Assembly (NCBI GenBank): GCA_025357775.1
Contig: JANXOQ010000498.1
Span: 1-16,459, forward strand
DNA length: 16,459 nt
Reading direction: 5' to 3'
Origin: Ferruginibacter sp.
GTDB taxonomy: Bacteria; Bacteroidota; Bacteroidia; Chitinophagales; Chitinophagaceae
The position numbers and the translations under genes are program-made. The notes under the pieces were generated by a model. The model ran no database searches. It worked only from the letters and a program-made list of their open reading frames with translations, and was not told the origin of the DNA. Of the stretch, positions 1-7,489 are shown in pieces; within the stretch, counting starts at the first letter, position 1, and every line of letters starts with the position of its first letter.

Positions 1-14
1 TAAAAAAAAACAAC

Positions 15-656
15 ATGAAAAATAAAACTCTTTTTAAATTTATAACAGCAGTAGTTTTTTTTCTACTAATAAATTGTGTAATAACAAATAGTATTTTTGC
101 GCAAGCAGGTAATGAAAGTTTTTTTCGTATAGGTGCAAAAGCTGGCGTAAACATCAATAAAATTTCTGGTAAGTCCTATAGAGATGCGTTTAATTACAAT
201 TTTCAAGCTGGTTTATTTGCTCAATTTAATATTACAAAAAAAATAGGATTACAGCCAGAGGTTAATTTTGTGCAAACACAATCAGAATATACTGATGATG
301 CCAATACTATTTATGATGACTTGGTTGGTGGCGGTAGCCAACATACCGCAAAATTAGATTATTTAGAAATACCCTTATTATTAAACATAAATATTGGGCC
401 TACGAAAAAAGTAAAATTACAGCTAGGGCCTGCTTATGGCGGATTACTAAAACAGACTACAGATAGTTTAAAAAACGGTATAAATAATTTATACAAAAAC
501 GGAGAATGGAGTGCTATTGGTGGTTTATGGATTCAACTACCTTTTATAAATTTAAGCGCTAGGTATAAGCTAGGTTTAACGGATGTTAGTAATCTTAATC
601 CTGTACAAACTTGGAAAAACCAAGCAATTCAAGTTTCTGTAGGAGTTACGTTTTAA
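15..656 (+). CDS. Secreted outer-membrane beta-barrel protein, PorT-like family
   Basis: A 213-residue protein with a clear signal peptide: Lys-rich start, hydrophobic core at about residues 10-27, and a likely cut after IFA at residue 29 before QAG. The mature part begins FRIGAKAGVNINKISG, followed by alternating hydrophobic/polar strands with Gly and aromatic residues (FQAGLFAQFN, GLQPEVNFVQT, LDYLEIPLLLNIN, KLQLGPAYGGLL, LSARYKLGLTDVS). It ends in VSVGVTF, a terminal aromatic as in outer-membrane barrels. This pattern and length fit the small 8-10-strand PorT-like barrel proteins common in Bacteroidota. The role is not known; most of these are orphan envelope proteins, and it is not PorT itself on this evidence. 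An A-rich stretch precedes the ATG with no Shine-Dalgarno site, as usual in this phylum. The promoter would lie left of the window. Family call fairly sure, function unknown. Confidence 0.85.
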   Translation: MKNKTLFKFITAVVFFLLINCVITNSIFAQAGNESFFRIGAKAGVNINKISGKSYRDAFNYNFQAGLFAQFNITKKIGLQPEVNFVQTQSEYTDDANTIYDDLVGGGSQHTAKLDYLEIPLLLNINIGPTKKVKLQLGPAYGGLLKQTTDSLKNGINNLYKNGEWSAIGGLWIQLPFINLSARYKLGLTDVSNLNPVQTWKNQAIQVSVGVTF

Positions 657-786
657 TTTAAAATTTAATTTCATTAAAATAAAAGCTGTAAGTAATACAC
701 CTGCTATAAAACACGAAAAAAAATATTAAAAAATAACTTAATCTGCTTTTTATGAAGTGGATTTTTTTTGCTTAAATTGTATTTAA

Positions 787-794
787 TAAATTTA
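787..794 (+). promoter_or_regulatory. Possible -7 element of the exonuclease gene
   Basis: TAAATTTA matches the Bacteroidota -7 consensus TAnnTTTG at 7 of 8 positions. The nearest upstream TTG (768-770) is 16 bases away, slightly short for a -33 element. Only five bases separate the element from the ATG at 800, so a transcript starting about 6 bases downstream would be nearly leaderless. It resembles the stronger TAAATTTG site in front of the S4 gene at 10816. Confidence 0.35.
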
Positions 795-799
795 CAGAT

Positions 800-1537
800 A
801 TGCAAAACATTCGTACTGAAGATTTAATTGTGATAGATATTGAAACTGCATCTGTAGCAGCAAACTTTAATTTGCTAGACGAAAAATGGCAAGAACTTTG
901 GCAAGAAAAAACTGCAAAGACTATTCCTGATGGGCTTACTGCTGCTGAGTTTTACCCCATGCGTGCCGGTGTGATGGCAGAGTTTTCTAAAGTAGTATGC
1001 ATAAGCATTGGTTATTTTATAAAAGAGCAAAACCTAAAAATGAGGATAAAATCTTTTTATGGCGATGATGAAAAAAAAATATTGACGAATTTTTTGCAAA
1101 CCATTACAAAAATTGAAAGTTTTAATAAGCGTTGGTGTTTTGCTGGTCACAATATAAAAGAGTTTGACATACCCTTTATATGCAGGCGCATACTTATAAA
1201 TAATATGCAAATACCCGCCTACTTAGATTTTCAAAATATGAAACCTTGGGAAACCAATATTGTAGATACTTTTCAATACTGGCGTTTTGGAGATTATAAA
1301 AATTATACTTCATTAAAATTACTGGCCGCAGCCATGGGCGTGCCCTCACCAAAAGATGATATAGATGGAAGTATGGTTGGTTCTCTGTACCACAATGGTA
1401 CTGCAGAAGAACGTGTAATTAACATAAAACGCATAGCCACTTATTGCCAAAAAGATGTAGTAACAACTGCCAATATAATTTTACGATTTAAAAATGCAGC
1501 CTTGGTGCATGAGGATGATGTGGAGTTGGTGGGATAA
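800..1537 (+). CDS. Predicted 3'-5' exonuclease, PolB-like DEDDy type
   Basis: A 245-residue cytosolic protein with the three exonuclease motifs of the DnaQ-like/DNA polymerase B exonuclease fold. ExoI is VIDIETAS with D13 and E15. ExoII is GHNIKEFDIPFI with D123. ExoIII is YCQKDVVTT with Y215 and D219, the Tyr marking the DEDDy subtype. These four acidic residues would bind two metal ions and remove nucleotides from 3' ends. There is no polymerase domain; the length fits the stand-alone predicted PolB-like exonucleases of Bacteroidota. The start at 800 is forced: an in-frame stop lies at 773, and the next Met (residue 54) would delete ExoI. The gene stands alone and converges on the M1 peptidase gene. 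The biological substrate (DNA repair or RNA) cannot be told from sequence. Confidence 0.9.
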   Translation: MQNIRTEDLIVIDIETASVAANFNLLDEKWQELWQEKTAKTIPDGLTAAEFYPMRAGVMAEFSKVVCISIGYFIKEQNLKMRIKSFYGDDEKKILTNFLQTITKIESFNKRWCFAGHNIKEFDIPFICRRILINNMQIPAYLDFQNMKPWETNIVDTFQYWRFGDYKNYTSLKLLAAAMGVPSPKDDIDGSMVGSLYHNGTAEERVINIKRIATYCQKDVVTTANIILRFKNAALVHEDDVELVG

Positions 1538-1604
1538 AAAATATCTAATAATACTATACTATTTATGAATATAAATTAGTCTAATAATTAAATTAAAATG
1601 TATG

Positions 1605-1682
1605 TCAGCCTGTGCTTGTTGATGGAGGGTTTACAACTTGCGTAAATGCTTCGACAAGATTAGCATGATATTGCACTTTGGA
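1605..1682 (-). pseudogene. Possible coding relic in the exonuclease/M1 peptidase gap
   Basis: The gap 1538-1764 is AT-rich except for about 1600-1682, which is richer in G+C. On the minus strand this part is open for 25 codons between TAG (1683-1685) and TGA (1605-1607). It reads SKVQYHANLVEAFTQVV followed by NPPSTSTG. There is no Met, so it is not a gene as it stands, but the composition is protein-like. It could be the 3' end of a decayed gene, part of a dispersed repeat, or chance. I do not recognise a family. Confidence 0.25.
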
Positions 1683-1716
1683 CTAAATATATTTTACATC
1701 AGGTATTATTAATTGC

Positions 1717-1748
1717 AAAAAAACGACTTCTATTTCTAGAAGTCGTTT
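1717..1748 (-). terminator. Rho-independent terminator of the M1 peptidase gene
   Basis: A perfect 11-bp inverted repeat (AAACGACTTCT at 1721-1731, AGAAGTCGTTT at 1738-1748) with a 6-base loop. On the minus strand it is followed by a run of seven T (complement of 1717-1723). It starts 16 bases past the M1 stop codon. The T-run on the plus strand is only three bases, so it mainly serves the minus-strand gene, though it may also slow transcripts from the convergent exonuclease gene. Confidence 0.85.
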
Positions 1749-1764
1749 ACAAATATTTTAAATT

Positions 1765-4143
1765 TTATTTTATCTCCTTTTGCATTGCATTGCCACTTCC
1801 ACTACTAGCACCTCTACCACCGCCAGACCTAGCTTTAAATAATTGAAATTTACTTGGCTCTTCAGCAATATTCCAACTTTGGTTTTTTTCATTTATATCT
1901 GCTGTTTCACGCATTGGATCTAGTTTTATAGATGCTACTTCTTTTGTTTTCATAAAAGTTTTCACTACTTTATTTTCATTTTTACGCCAAACATTTACAC
2001 CTATTCTTTCTACTTCTTTTATACCATCTTTGTATGTCCACTCAATAATAATGGGCATTACCAAACCACCTTTGTTACTAAAGGTAAGTTCATACATTGT
2101 TTTACCATTTACAATTGCTTGCTTTTGCTCATTAGTAAATGTATCTGCAATAGGTGCAGGAGAGGTAATGGTAAAAGGAGTTTCATCCACTTTTGCTAAA
2201 CCTCTTGCATAGCTCCAATAAAAATCTCTAGCATTTACATCTGCATCTGTACCAAACACAATTTTTTTATCTTCCCTATTTCTTATTTTAGAAATATCTT
2301 CATAACTACTTAGAATTGGTTTAGGCACATTCTGAGTGCTAGTGGAAGCAGTTGTTCTTGTTTGTACTGGCATAGCTTCTGTGCTTAGGTTTGCCCATTT
2401 TACTGTGTCCAACGAAATATCTACTGGGTCAGTATTGTAAAACCAACCTCTCCAAAACCAATCTAAATCCTCTGCACTAGCATCTTCCATTGTTCTAAAT
2501 AAATCAGCAGGCGTAGGGTGTTTAAAAGCCCAACGGCGTGCATATTCTTTAAATGCATAATCAAAATTTTCTCTACCCATTATCGTTTCTCTCAAAATAT
2601 TTAGTCCTGTACACGGCTTGCTATATGCATTAGGGCCAAACTGAATTATGTTTTCGCTGTTGGTCATTATGGGCTCAAGTTGGTCTTTTGGTAGTTTCAT
2701 ATAATCTACTATTTTATAAGCAGGGCCTCGGCTACTCGGAAATTTATTATCCCATAGTTCTTCTGTTAAGTATTCCACAAAAGTATTTAAGCCTTCATCC
2801 ATCCAACTCCATTGGCGTTCATCACTATTTATTATCATCGGAAAAAAGTTATGCCCAACCTCATGTATAACTACACCTAGCATTCCATTTTTTATACCTT
2901 CACTGTATGTACCATCTTTTTCTGTACGACCATAATTAAAACATATCATAGGATACTCCATACCGTTAGATGCTTCTATGCTTTGTGCAACAGGGTAGGG
3001 GTAAGGTATTGTAAATTTTGAATAAGTTTTTATCGTATGTGCCACTGCACGAGTACTTAATTTTTTGTATAAACCATATGCTTCTTTTGCATAAGCACTC
3101 ATACACATAATTTTTTTACCTTCTACAAAAGCAGGCATAGCATCCCATACAAATTTTCTGCTACTACCCCATGCAAAGTCTCGTACCATATCAGCTTTAA
3201 AAATCCATGTTTTCTTTTGGGTAGATTTTGTAAGTTCTCTAGTTTTAGCTTCAGCAAGCGTTACTACTTCCGTAGGTTCTTTTGCATTTTGTGCTATTGC
3301 CCATCTTGCATTTTGTGCACTCGAAAGTACAGCTGCATAGTTTTGACATTCCCCAGTTGCCATTACTACATGGTCTGCAGGTACTGTCATTGCTACTTTG
3401 TAGTTTCCAAATGTAAGCGTAAACTCACCCGTACCTACAAATTGATGATTTTGCCAGCCTTGGTTGTCGCTGTACACACACAAGCGAGGAAACCATTGTG
3501 TAATTGTAAAAATATCATTTTTATCTTCAGGAAAATATTCAAAACCACCACGACCTCCGTATTTTCCTTTTTCGATAATATTGTAATTCCAATCTATTTT
3601 AAAAATAAATTGTTGCCCTGGTTTTAATGTCTTTGGCAGCTCTACACGCATCATTGTTTTGTTAATCGTATACTTTAATGAAGCACCAAGTGCATCTGTC
3701 ACTTTTGTAATGTTATCTCCATATTCTTTATCTAATTTACCAGTAGTAAGCTTCGTTATATCTGCTTCATTAAGATTTTTCTGCATAAAATTGCTACTCT
3801 GGTACCCCGAGTTATTTACAGAGCTATGTTCGTTTTCATCTAGCTGTAACCACAGGTAGGTAAGGTTATCAGGAGAATTATTAAAATAAGTAAGGGTTTC
3901 TTTTCCTGTCAATTTTCTGTTTGGTTCATCAAGCTCACATACAATATCATAATCACAACGCTGCTGCCAATACTTTGGCCCTGGTGCTCCACTAGCAGTA
4001 CGATACTCATTTGGCGAAGGCAAAATAGTACCTAGTTGTTCAAAACGATTGCCATGGTTGCTTCCCGGATTATTTTTAATGTCTTGTGCAAAGCTGTTAA
4101 AAATTACTGTCGTGCATAAAAGAAAAAGAATAAATTTTTTCAT
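1765..4143 (-). CDS. Secreted M1-family zinc metallopeptidase (aminopeptidase-like)
   Basis: A 792-residue protein with a signal peptide (cut near residue 19, NSFA|QD), so probably periplasmic or outer-membrane facing. The gluzincin zinc site is complete: HEVGH at 427-431 (H427, E428, H431) and the third ligand E450 in WMDEGLNTF, exactly 18 residues after H431 as in family M1. The substrate-binding GxMEN equivalent is GMEYP at 394-398, and Y507 (AYSKP) sits where the transition-state Tyr is expected. The N-terminal half is the beta-rich M1 domain (YDIVCELDEPNRKLTGKETLTY). The C-terminus is a charged and then Gly-rich tail (GGGRGASSGSG) with no obvious type IX sorting domain. It is expected to remove residues from peptide N-termini, but GMEYP in place of GAMEN leaves specificity open. 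A terminator follows at 1748. The upstream gap holds no promoter that I can define. Confidence 0.93.
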   Translation of the reverse strand: MKKFILFLLCTTVIFNSFAQDIKNNPGSNHGNRFEQLGTILPSPNEYRTASGAPGPKYWQQRCDYDIVCELDEPNRKLTGKETLTYFNNSPDNLTYLWLQLDENEHSSVNNSGYQSSNFMQKNLNEADITKLTTGKLDKEYGDNITKVTDALGASLKYTINKTMMRVELPKTLKPGQQFIFKIDWNYNIIEKGKYGGRGGFEYFPEDKNDIFTITQWFPRLCVYSDNQGWQNHQFVGTGEFTLTFGNYKVAMTVPADHVVMATGECQNYAAVLSSAQNARWAIAQNAKEPTEVVTLAEAKTRELTKSTQKKTWIFKADMVRDFAWGSSRKFVWDAMPAFVEGKKIMCMSAYAKEAYGLYKKLSTRAVAHTIKTYSKFTIPYPYPVAQSIEASNGMEYPMICFNYGRTEKDGTYSEGIKNGMLGVVIHEVGHNFFPMIINSDERQWSWMDEGLNTFVEYLTEELWDNKFPSSRGPAYKIVDYMKLPKDQLEPIMTNSENIIQFGPNAYSKPCTGLNILRETIMGRENFDYAFKEYARRWAFKHPTPADLFRTMEDASAEDLDWFWRGWFYNTDPVDISLDTVKWANLSTEAMPVQTRTTASTSTQNVPKPILSSYEDISKIRNREDKKIVFGTDADVNARDFYWSYARGLAKVDETPFTITSPAPIADTFTNEQKQAIVNGKTMYELTFSNKGGLVMPIIIEWTYKDGIKEVERIGVNVWRKNENKVVKTFMKTKEVASIKLDPMRETADINEKNQSWNIAEEPSKFQLFKARSGGGRGASSGSGNAMQKEIK

Positions 4144-4462
4144 GTAAATATTTGTTTAAAATTTAATTTGGTTTTAAGGTTGGATTAATTTTTTGTAATA
4201 ATATTTATGTAAATCACTGCTTATTTAAGTATACAAATTCTACTTCTTTTTTTAATCAATGTTGTCACTATAATCAAACGTTTACTTCAAAAAGAAAATA
4301 CTCAAATAGAAGTATGCTCGTGTTTGAGGATATAATTTTCAGAATAAAATTTATATACAAAATAGTTTTTCATCATCAAATGATTTTGCATCTATTTTAA
4401 TATTATTATAAAAGATGGTTTAAGTATTTCAACTTTTTCATAATTTACTATTGTGTATAAAC

Positions 4463-4479
4463 GGACTTATACTAAGTCC
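4463..4479. repeat. Inverted repeat, 7 bp with 3-base loop
   Basis: GGACTTA (4463-4469) and TAAGTCC (4473-4479) are perfectly complementary around TAC. It lies just left of the second hairpin (4501-4542) in the only G+C-rich part of this gap. There is no T-run beside it, so it is not a terminator on its own. It could be an operator, an RNA hairpin or a mark of a small mobile repeat. Confidence 0.5.
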
Positions 4480-4500
4480 ACTCTTTCATACGAGCCATGC

Positions 4501-4542
4501 AAAAAACTTCCGCTTTTGGCTCTACAGCCAATGCCGTTTTTT
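4501..4542 (-). terminator. Possible terminator-like hairpin downstream of the HupE-like gene
   Basis: Inner stem TTGGCT (4516-4521) and AGCCAA (4526-4531) with a CTAC loop; outer arms AAAAAAC (4501-4507) and GTTTTTT (4536-4542), with an unpaired internal part between. Read on the minus strand it lies 57 bases past the HupE-like stop and ends in a run of six T, so it could terminate that transcript. A competing pairing exists: GAGCC at 4492-4496 can pair with GGCTC at 4518-4522. Confidence 0.4.
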
Positions 4543-4599
4543 ATTTGTTTAAATAATATAATATTTGCTATAACAACTATGAAATGTAATTTACATAAA

Positions 4600-5175
4600 T
4601 TATGGTATACGTTCTATTGCAAATTTTACCGCCCATGTAAAAGTTATAGCACTAAAAAAATAAATCCAGTAGACTTGTTTTATTCTTACAAAGTTTATAG
4701 CTAAATAACTGCAAATTAAAAACGTAGAAACGATTACAATTTGCCCAACTTCTAACCCAATATTAAAGCCAAACAAACTCCACCCAATTGTTTGGTCTTT
4801 TGCTAGCATAAAACGAATGGTATTGGCAAAGCCTAGCCCGTGTATTAGCCCAAAAAATAAAGCTAAAAAATAAGTGATATAAATATTTGTTGTTGAAATG
4901 TTTTTTTGAATAATATTGAAAATGGATGTTAATGCAATTGTACATGGAATTAAAAATTCTACCCACTTACTATTTACATGTATTAAATTATACACACTAA
5001 GCACAAGCGTAAGTGAATGCCCAATGGTAAATGCAGTTACTAACACTAGTATTCTTTCCCAATCTTTTAATAAATAAGTAGCAGTAAGTGCTATTATAAA
5101 AAGTTGATGGTCTAAAGAATTGATGCTAATAATATGTTGCCAACCTTCTTTAAAATAAAATGCTAAGTCGTTCAT
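4600..5175 (-). CDS. HupE/UreJ-like integral membrane protein, putative metal transporter
   Basis: A 191-residue protein made almost entirely of hydrophobic helices (about six). It carries the features of the HupE/UreJ family: an N-terminal H14 and D22-H23 (GWQHIISINSLDHQLF), GHS at 52-54 and the HGLGFA signature at 112-117. In characterised HupE/UreJ proteins such His/Asp residues are linked to nickel or cobalt uptake; whether this Bacteroidota branch carries the same metal is unknown. No hydrogenase or urease genes are in the window, so nickel supply to those enzymes is not supported here. It is divergent from the DUF6702 gene with a 175-base shared control region. A perfect TATATTTG -7 element sits upstream. 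Family call confident, substrate open. Confidence 0.82.
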   Translation of the reverse strand: MNDLAFYFKEGWQHIISINSLDHQLFIIALTATYLLKDWERILVLVTAFTIGHSLTLVLSVYNLIHVNSKWVEFLIPCTIALTSIFNIIQKNISTTNIYITYFLALFFGLIHGLGFANTIRFMLAKDQTIGWSLFGFNIGLEVGQIVIVSTFLICSYLAINFVRIKQVYWIYFFSAITFTWAVKFAIERIP

Positions 5176-5206
5176 AAAGAAATATTGCTGTATTTTCGTT
5201 TATTGA

Positions 5207-5214
5207 CAAATATA
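5207..5214 (-). promoter_or_regulatory. -7 promoter element of the HupE-like gene
   Basis: On the minus strand this reads TATATTTG, a full match to the Bacteroidota -7 consensus TAnnTTTG. It lies 31 bases upstream of the ATG at 5175, giving a leader of about 25 bases. No clear TTG lies 17-23 bases further upstream, so the -33 half is weak and the call is tentative. Confidence 0.45.
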
Positions 5215-5350
5215 AAATAATGCTGCTAAATTATAACTGTCGGTAAAACATATAAAGCAGCGTATAATTGTGGCAGGTCAATATCAACAATGCTGTAATT
5301 TTTAATTAATCCTAATTGCAATAATTTTCATTAAAATAATAAATAAAATA

Positions 5351-5860
5351 ATGTACTCATTTATATTAAAATGTTTTTTATTATCTAGCCTTTGTTTTAT
5401 GGCAAAGCCAAATAAAAAATACCATCCACTATTTGTAACTGTTACAGAAATTGAACATAATGCAAAACAAAAAACATTAGAAATAAGTTGCAAAATATTT
5501 ACAGATGATTTTGAAAAAGCTTTACGTGCTGCATATAAAATAAAAATAGATTTATTAGATCCAAAGCAAAAAATAACTATGAATAATTTAGTAAATGATT
5601 ACGTAGAAAAGCATTTGAAAATAAGTGTAGATGGAAAAGCAACATTTTTAAAATTTGTTGGCTACGAAAAAATAGAAGAAGGTATTTATAGTTATTTTGA
5701 AATAATAAATATACCATCTTTAAAAAAGATAGATATTACAAATGATTTGTTGTACGAATACAAAATAGAACAAATGGGATTAATACATGTAACCGTTGGT
5801 GGCAAAAGACAAAGTACCAAGCTAAGTAATCCTGAAAAAAATGTAGTATTAATTTTTTAA
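5351..5860 (+). CDS. DUF6702 family secreted protein
   Basis: A 169-residue protein with a short hydrophobic N-terminus (residues 4-17) that looks like a signal peptide, cut near MAKPNKK. The mature start YHPLFVTVTEIEHNAKQKTL, then EISCKIFTDDFEKAL, is what I recognise as the Bacteroidota family DUF6702, of unknown function. The rest alternates beta-strand-like segments (LKISVDGKATFLKFVGYE, YSYFEIINIP, GLIHVTVGGKRQ) and suggests a small beta-sandwich. A His-Pro lies close to the mature N-terminus (H25). In this phylum the family often lies next to HupE-like and M1 peptidase genes (recalled, not checked), and both are adjacent here, so a joint envelope role is inferred. Its stop codon overlaps that of the convergent TRIC gene. 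Confidence 0.8.
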   Translation: MYSFILKCFLLSSLCFMAKPNKKYHPLFVTVTEIEHNAKQKTLEISCKIFTDDFEKALRAAYKIKIDLLDPKQKITMNNLVNDYVEKHLKISVDGKATFLKFVGYEKIEEGIYSYFEIINIPSLKKIDITNDLLYEYKIEQMGLIHVTVGGKRQSTKLSNPEKNVVLIF

Positions 5861-6459
5861 ATATTAGGCAATTGCAGTCTTTTTCTTTTTGAATAAATTC
5901 TAATTAAAAGCACCGTGAACACACAAATAATTAAGTTTACATCTTTATGAATAATTGTATTTTTTAGTAACAAATAAAAACCACCACCTATAGCGCAAGC
6001 AGTAGCATATAACTCACCTTTTTTAAAAAGATTGGGTACATCATTACAAAATATATCGGCTATTAGTCCACCAAATGTAGCAGATATAACGCCCATAATA
6101 AGTGCATAAGCATCGTTAACACCATTGCGCAGCGATACTTCAATGCCAGCAGCAGTAAATAAACCAATACCTAAAGCATCTGTAAAAAAAATTGTTTTAC
6201 TAAATTTATTTACCCCTTCTTTTACCACAAAAGTTATAACAGTTCCTGCAAGTACAAGGCCGAGTGCGAAATAATCGTTTACCCAATTTACAGGTTTTAT
6301 ACCAATAAGTAAATCTCTAACAGTGCCGCCACCATAGGCAGTTGCAAATGCCACTACAAGTCCACCAAAAATATCCATTTTAAATTTCCTGGCTTTTAGT
6401 GCACCCATTAGCGCAAATACAAATGTGCCCATATATGTTATAATGTTTAACAATGTCAT
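5857..6459 (-). CDS. TRIC/UPF0126 family membrane cation channel protein
   Basis: A 200-residue membrane protein with two repeats of three helices, each with a Gly-rich segment: ALMGALKARKFKMDIFGG and AFATAYGGGTVRDLLIG in the first half, GLFTAAGIEVSLRNG and GVISATFGGLIADIF in the second. The GGGTVRD motif (first repeat) and FGGLIADI (second repeat) mark the prokaryotic trimeric intracellular cation channel family (UPF0126, YadS-like). Characterised members conduct K+ or Na+; the role in this organism is not known. The basic C-terminus (IYSKRKRLQLPNI) fits a cytoplasmic tail. The gene is divergent from the crotonase gene and its stop shares TTAA with the DUF6702 stop. Confidence 0.92.
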   Translation of the reverse strand: MTLLNIITYMGTFVFALMGALKARKFKMDIFGGLVVAFATAYGGGTVRDLLIGIKPVNWVNDYFALGLVLAGTVITFVVKEGVNKFSKTIFFTDALGIGLFTAAGIEVSLRNGVNDAYALIMGVISATFGGLIADIFCNDVPNLFKKGELYATACAIGGGFYLLLKNTIIHKDVNLIICVFTVLLIRIYSKRKRLQLPNI

Positions 6460-6537
6460 GCTGCGAAGTTATTGAAGTATATGAATTTTAAATTTTAGTT
6501 AAGTTTGCCAGTTTTCATTTTATTTTTTTACAAAAGG

Positions 6538-6569
6538 TTGGAAACCCTTTATTAAAAGTGTTACCTTCG
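6538..6569 (+). promoter_or_regulatory. Promoter of the enoyl-CoA hydratase gene
   Basis: TTG at 6538-6540 and TACCTTCG at 6562-6569 are 21 bases apart, matching the Bacteroidota layout TTG-N17-23-TAnnTTTG with one mismatch (C for T). The ATG follows 18 bases later, so the leader would be about 10-12 bases. Confidence 0.5.
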
Positions 6570-6587
6570 GAACCATAAAATATATAT

Positions 6588-7385
6588 ATGAATTTTGAAA
6601 CGTTACTCTTTAGTATTGAAAACGGTATAGCTATTATTACCATTAATAGACCTGATAAATTAAATGCATTAAACAAAAATGTGTTTACAGATTTAGATGA
6701 TGCTATGACGGAGGTATTGAATAACGATGAAATAAAATCTGCAATAATAACAGGTGCTGGTGCAAAAGCTTTTGTGGCAGGTGCGGATATTACTGAGTTT
6801 GGTGGTTTAGATTTGGCAGAAGCCATGGCACTATCTAAGCGTGGGCAGAATGTATTTTTTAAAATAGAAAATAGTCACAAACCTATAGTGGCAGCCGTTA
6901 ATGGCTTTGCGCTTGGTGGTGGCTGTGAGCTTGCAATGGCATGCCATTTTAGATTATGCAGCGAAAATGCAAAGTTTGGACAACCAGAAGTAAACCTTGG
7001 ATTGATACCTGGATATGGGGGCACACAACGCCTTACACAATTAGTAGGTAAAGGTAAGAGCATGGAATTGCAAATGACAGCGCAAATAATAGATGCTGTA
7101 GAAGCAGCACGAATTGGATTAGTAAACCACATTACTACTTTGGAAAATTTATTGGATAAAACAAAAGAAATATTGCAAACAATTCAAAGTAAAGCACCCA
7201 TTGCAGTAAGTAAAATTATAGAGTGTGTAAATGTAGCAGTAGTGAGTGATAGTGCTTATACAAATGGAAAGAGTGGCTACGATAAAGAGATTGAAGCATT
7301 TGCACAATGTTTTGTAACAGAAGATATGAAAGAAGGTACAGCTGCATTTTTGGAAAAAAGAAAGCCAGTTTTTATAGGGAAGTAA
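6588..7385 (+). CDS. Enoyl-CoA hydratase/isomerase family protein (crotonase)
   Basis: A 265-residue cytosolic enzyme of usual crotonase length. The oxyanion-hole segments are present: KAFVAGADITEF near residue 61-73 and NGFALGGGCELAM around 105-116. Both general acid/base residues of true hydratases are kept: E114 (GGGCE) and E134 (FGQPEV), followed by LGLIPGYGGTQRL. This supports reversible addition of water to trans-2-enoyl-CoA, as in beta-oxidation or in butanoate and amino-acid breakdown. The C-terminus EGTAAFLEKRKPVFIGK is typical. It is a single gene; no thiolase or acyl-CoA dehydrogenase is nearby, so the pathway cannot be narrowed. It converges on the NlpC/P60 gene with a 104-base gap lacking a strong terminator. 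Confidence 0.93.
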   Translation: MNFETLLFSIENGIAIITINRPDKLNALNKNVFTDLDDAMTEVLNNDEIKSAIITGAGAKAFVAGADITEFGGLDLAEAMALSKRGQNVFFKIENSHKPIVAAVNGFALGGGCELAMACHFRLCSENAKFGQPEVNLGLIPGYGGTQRLTQLVGKGKSMELQMTAQIIDAVEAARIGLVNHITTLENLLDKTKEILQTIQSKAPIAVSKIIECVNVAVVSDSAYTNGKSGYDKEIEAFAQCFVTEDMKEGTAAFLEKRKPVFIGK

Positions 7386-7489
7386 TGTGTAATAATTAAC
7401 TACAATTTACTACTGATAACATACTAATTTTAAAAAAAGTATTAATTTATTATTTTTAAATCAACCAATCAATAAACCTTCCAACTATC

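Larger units (their letters stand above)
4144..4599. other. 456-base gap between M1 peptidase and HupE-like genes
   Basis: Very AT-rich and without a credible gene. It must hold the minus-strand promoter of the M1 peptidase, but I find no good TTG plus TAnnTTTG pair; the nearest is TAGAATTTG (minus, about 4234-4242), one base too long. The only G+C-rich part is 4453-4545, with two inverted repeats described separately. The plus-strand open frame running through it into the HupE gene (4453-4704) becomes a mere antisense shadow after about 4545. Confidence 0.6.

Noticed and set aside
3217..3627. 136-codon plus-strand open frame opposite the M1 peptidase
   Set aside because: Cys/Phe/Tyr-rich shadow of a strongly supported gene; no signal of its own.
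4453..4704. 83-codon plus-strand open frame starting in the gap and running into the HupE-like gene
   Set aside because: Its right half is antisense to the well-supported HupE-like gene. Only the left part (4453-4545) has protein-like composition and that is reported as a structured segment.
7420..7460. AT-only inverted repeat between the crotonase and NlpC/P60 genes as a terminator
   Set aside because: Stem made only of A and T with several mismatches; expected by chance in this composition.
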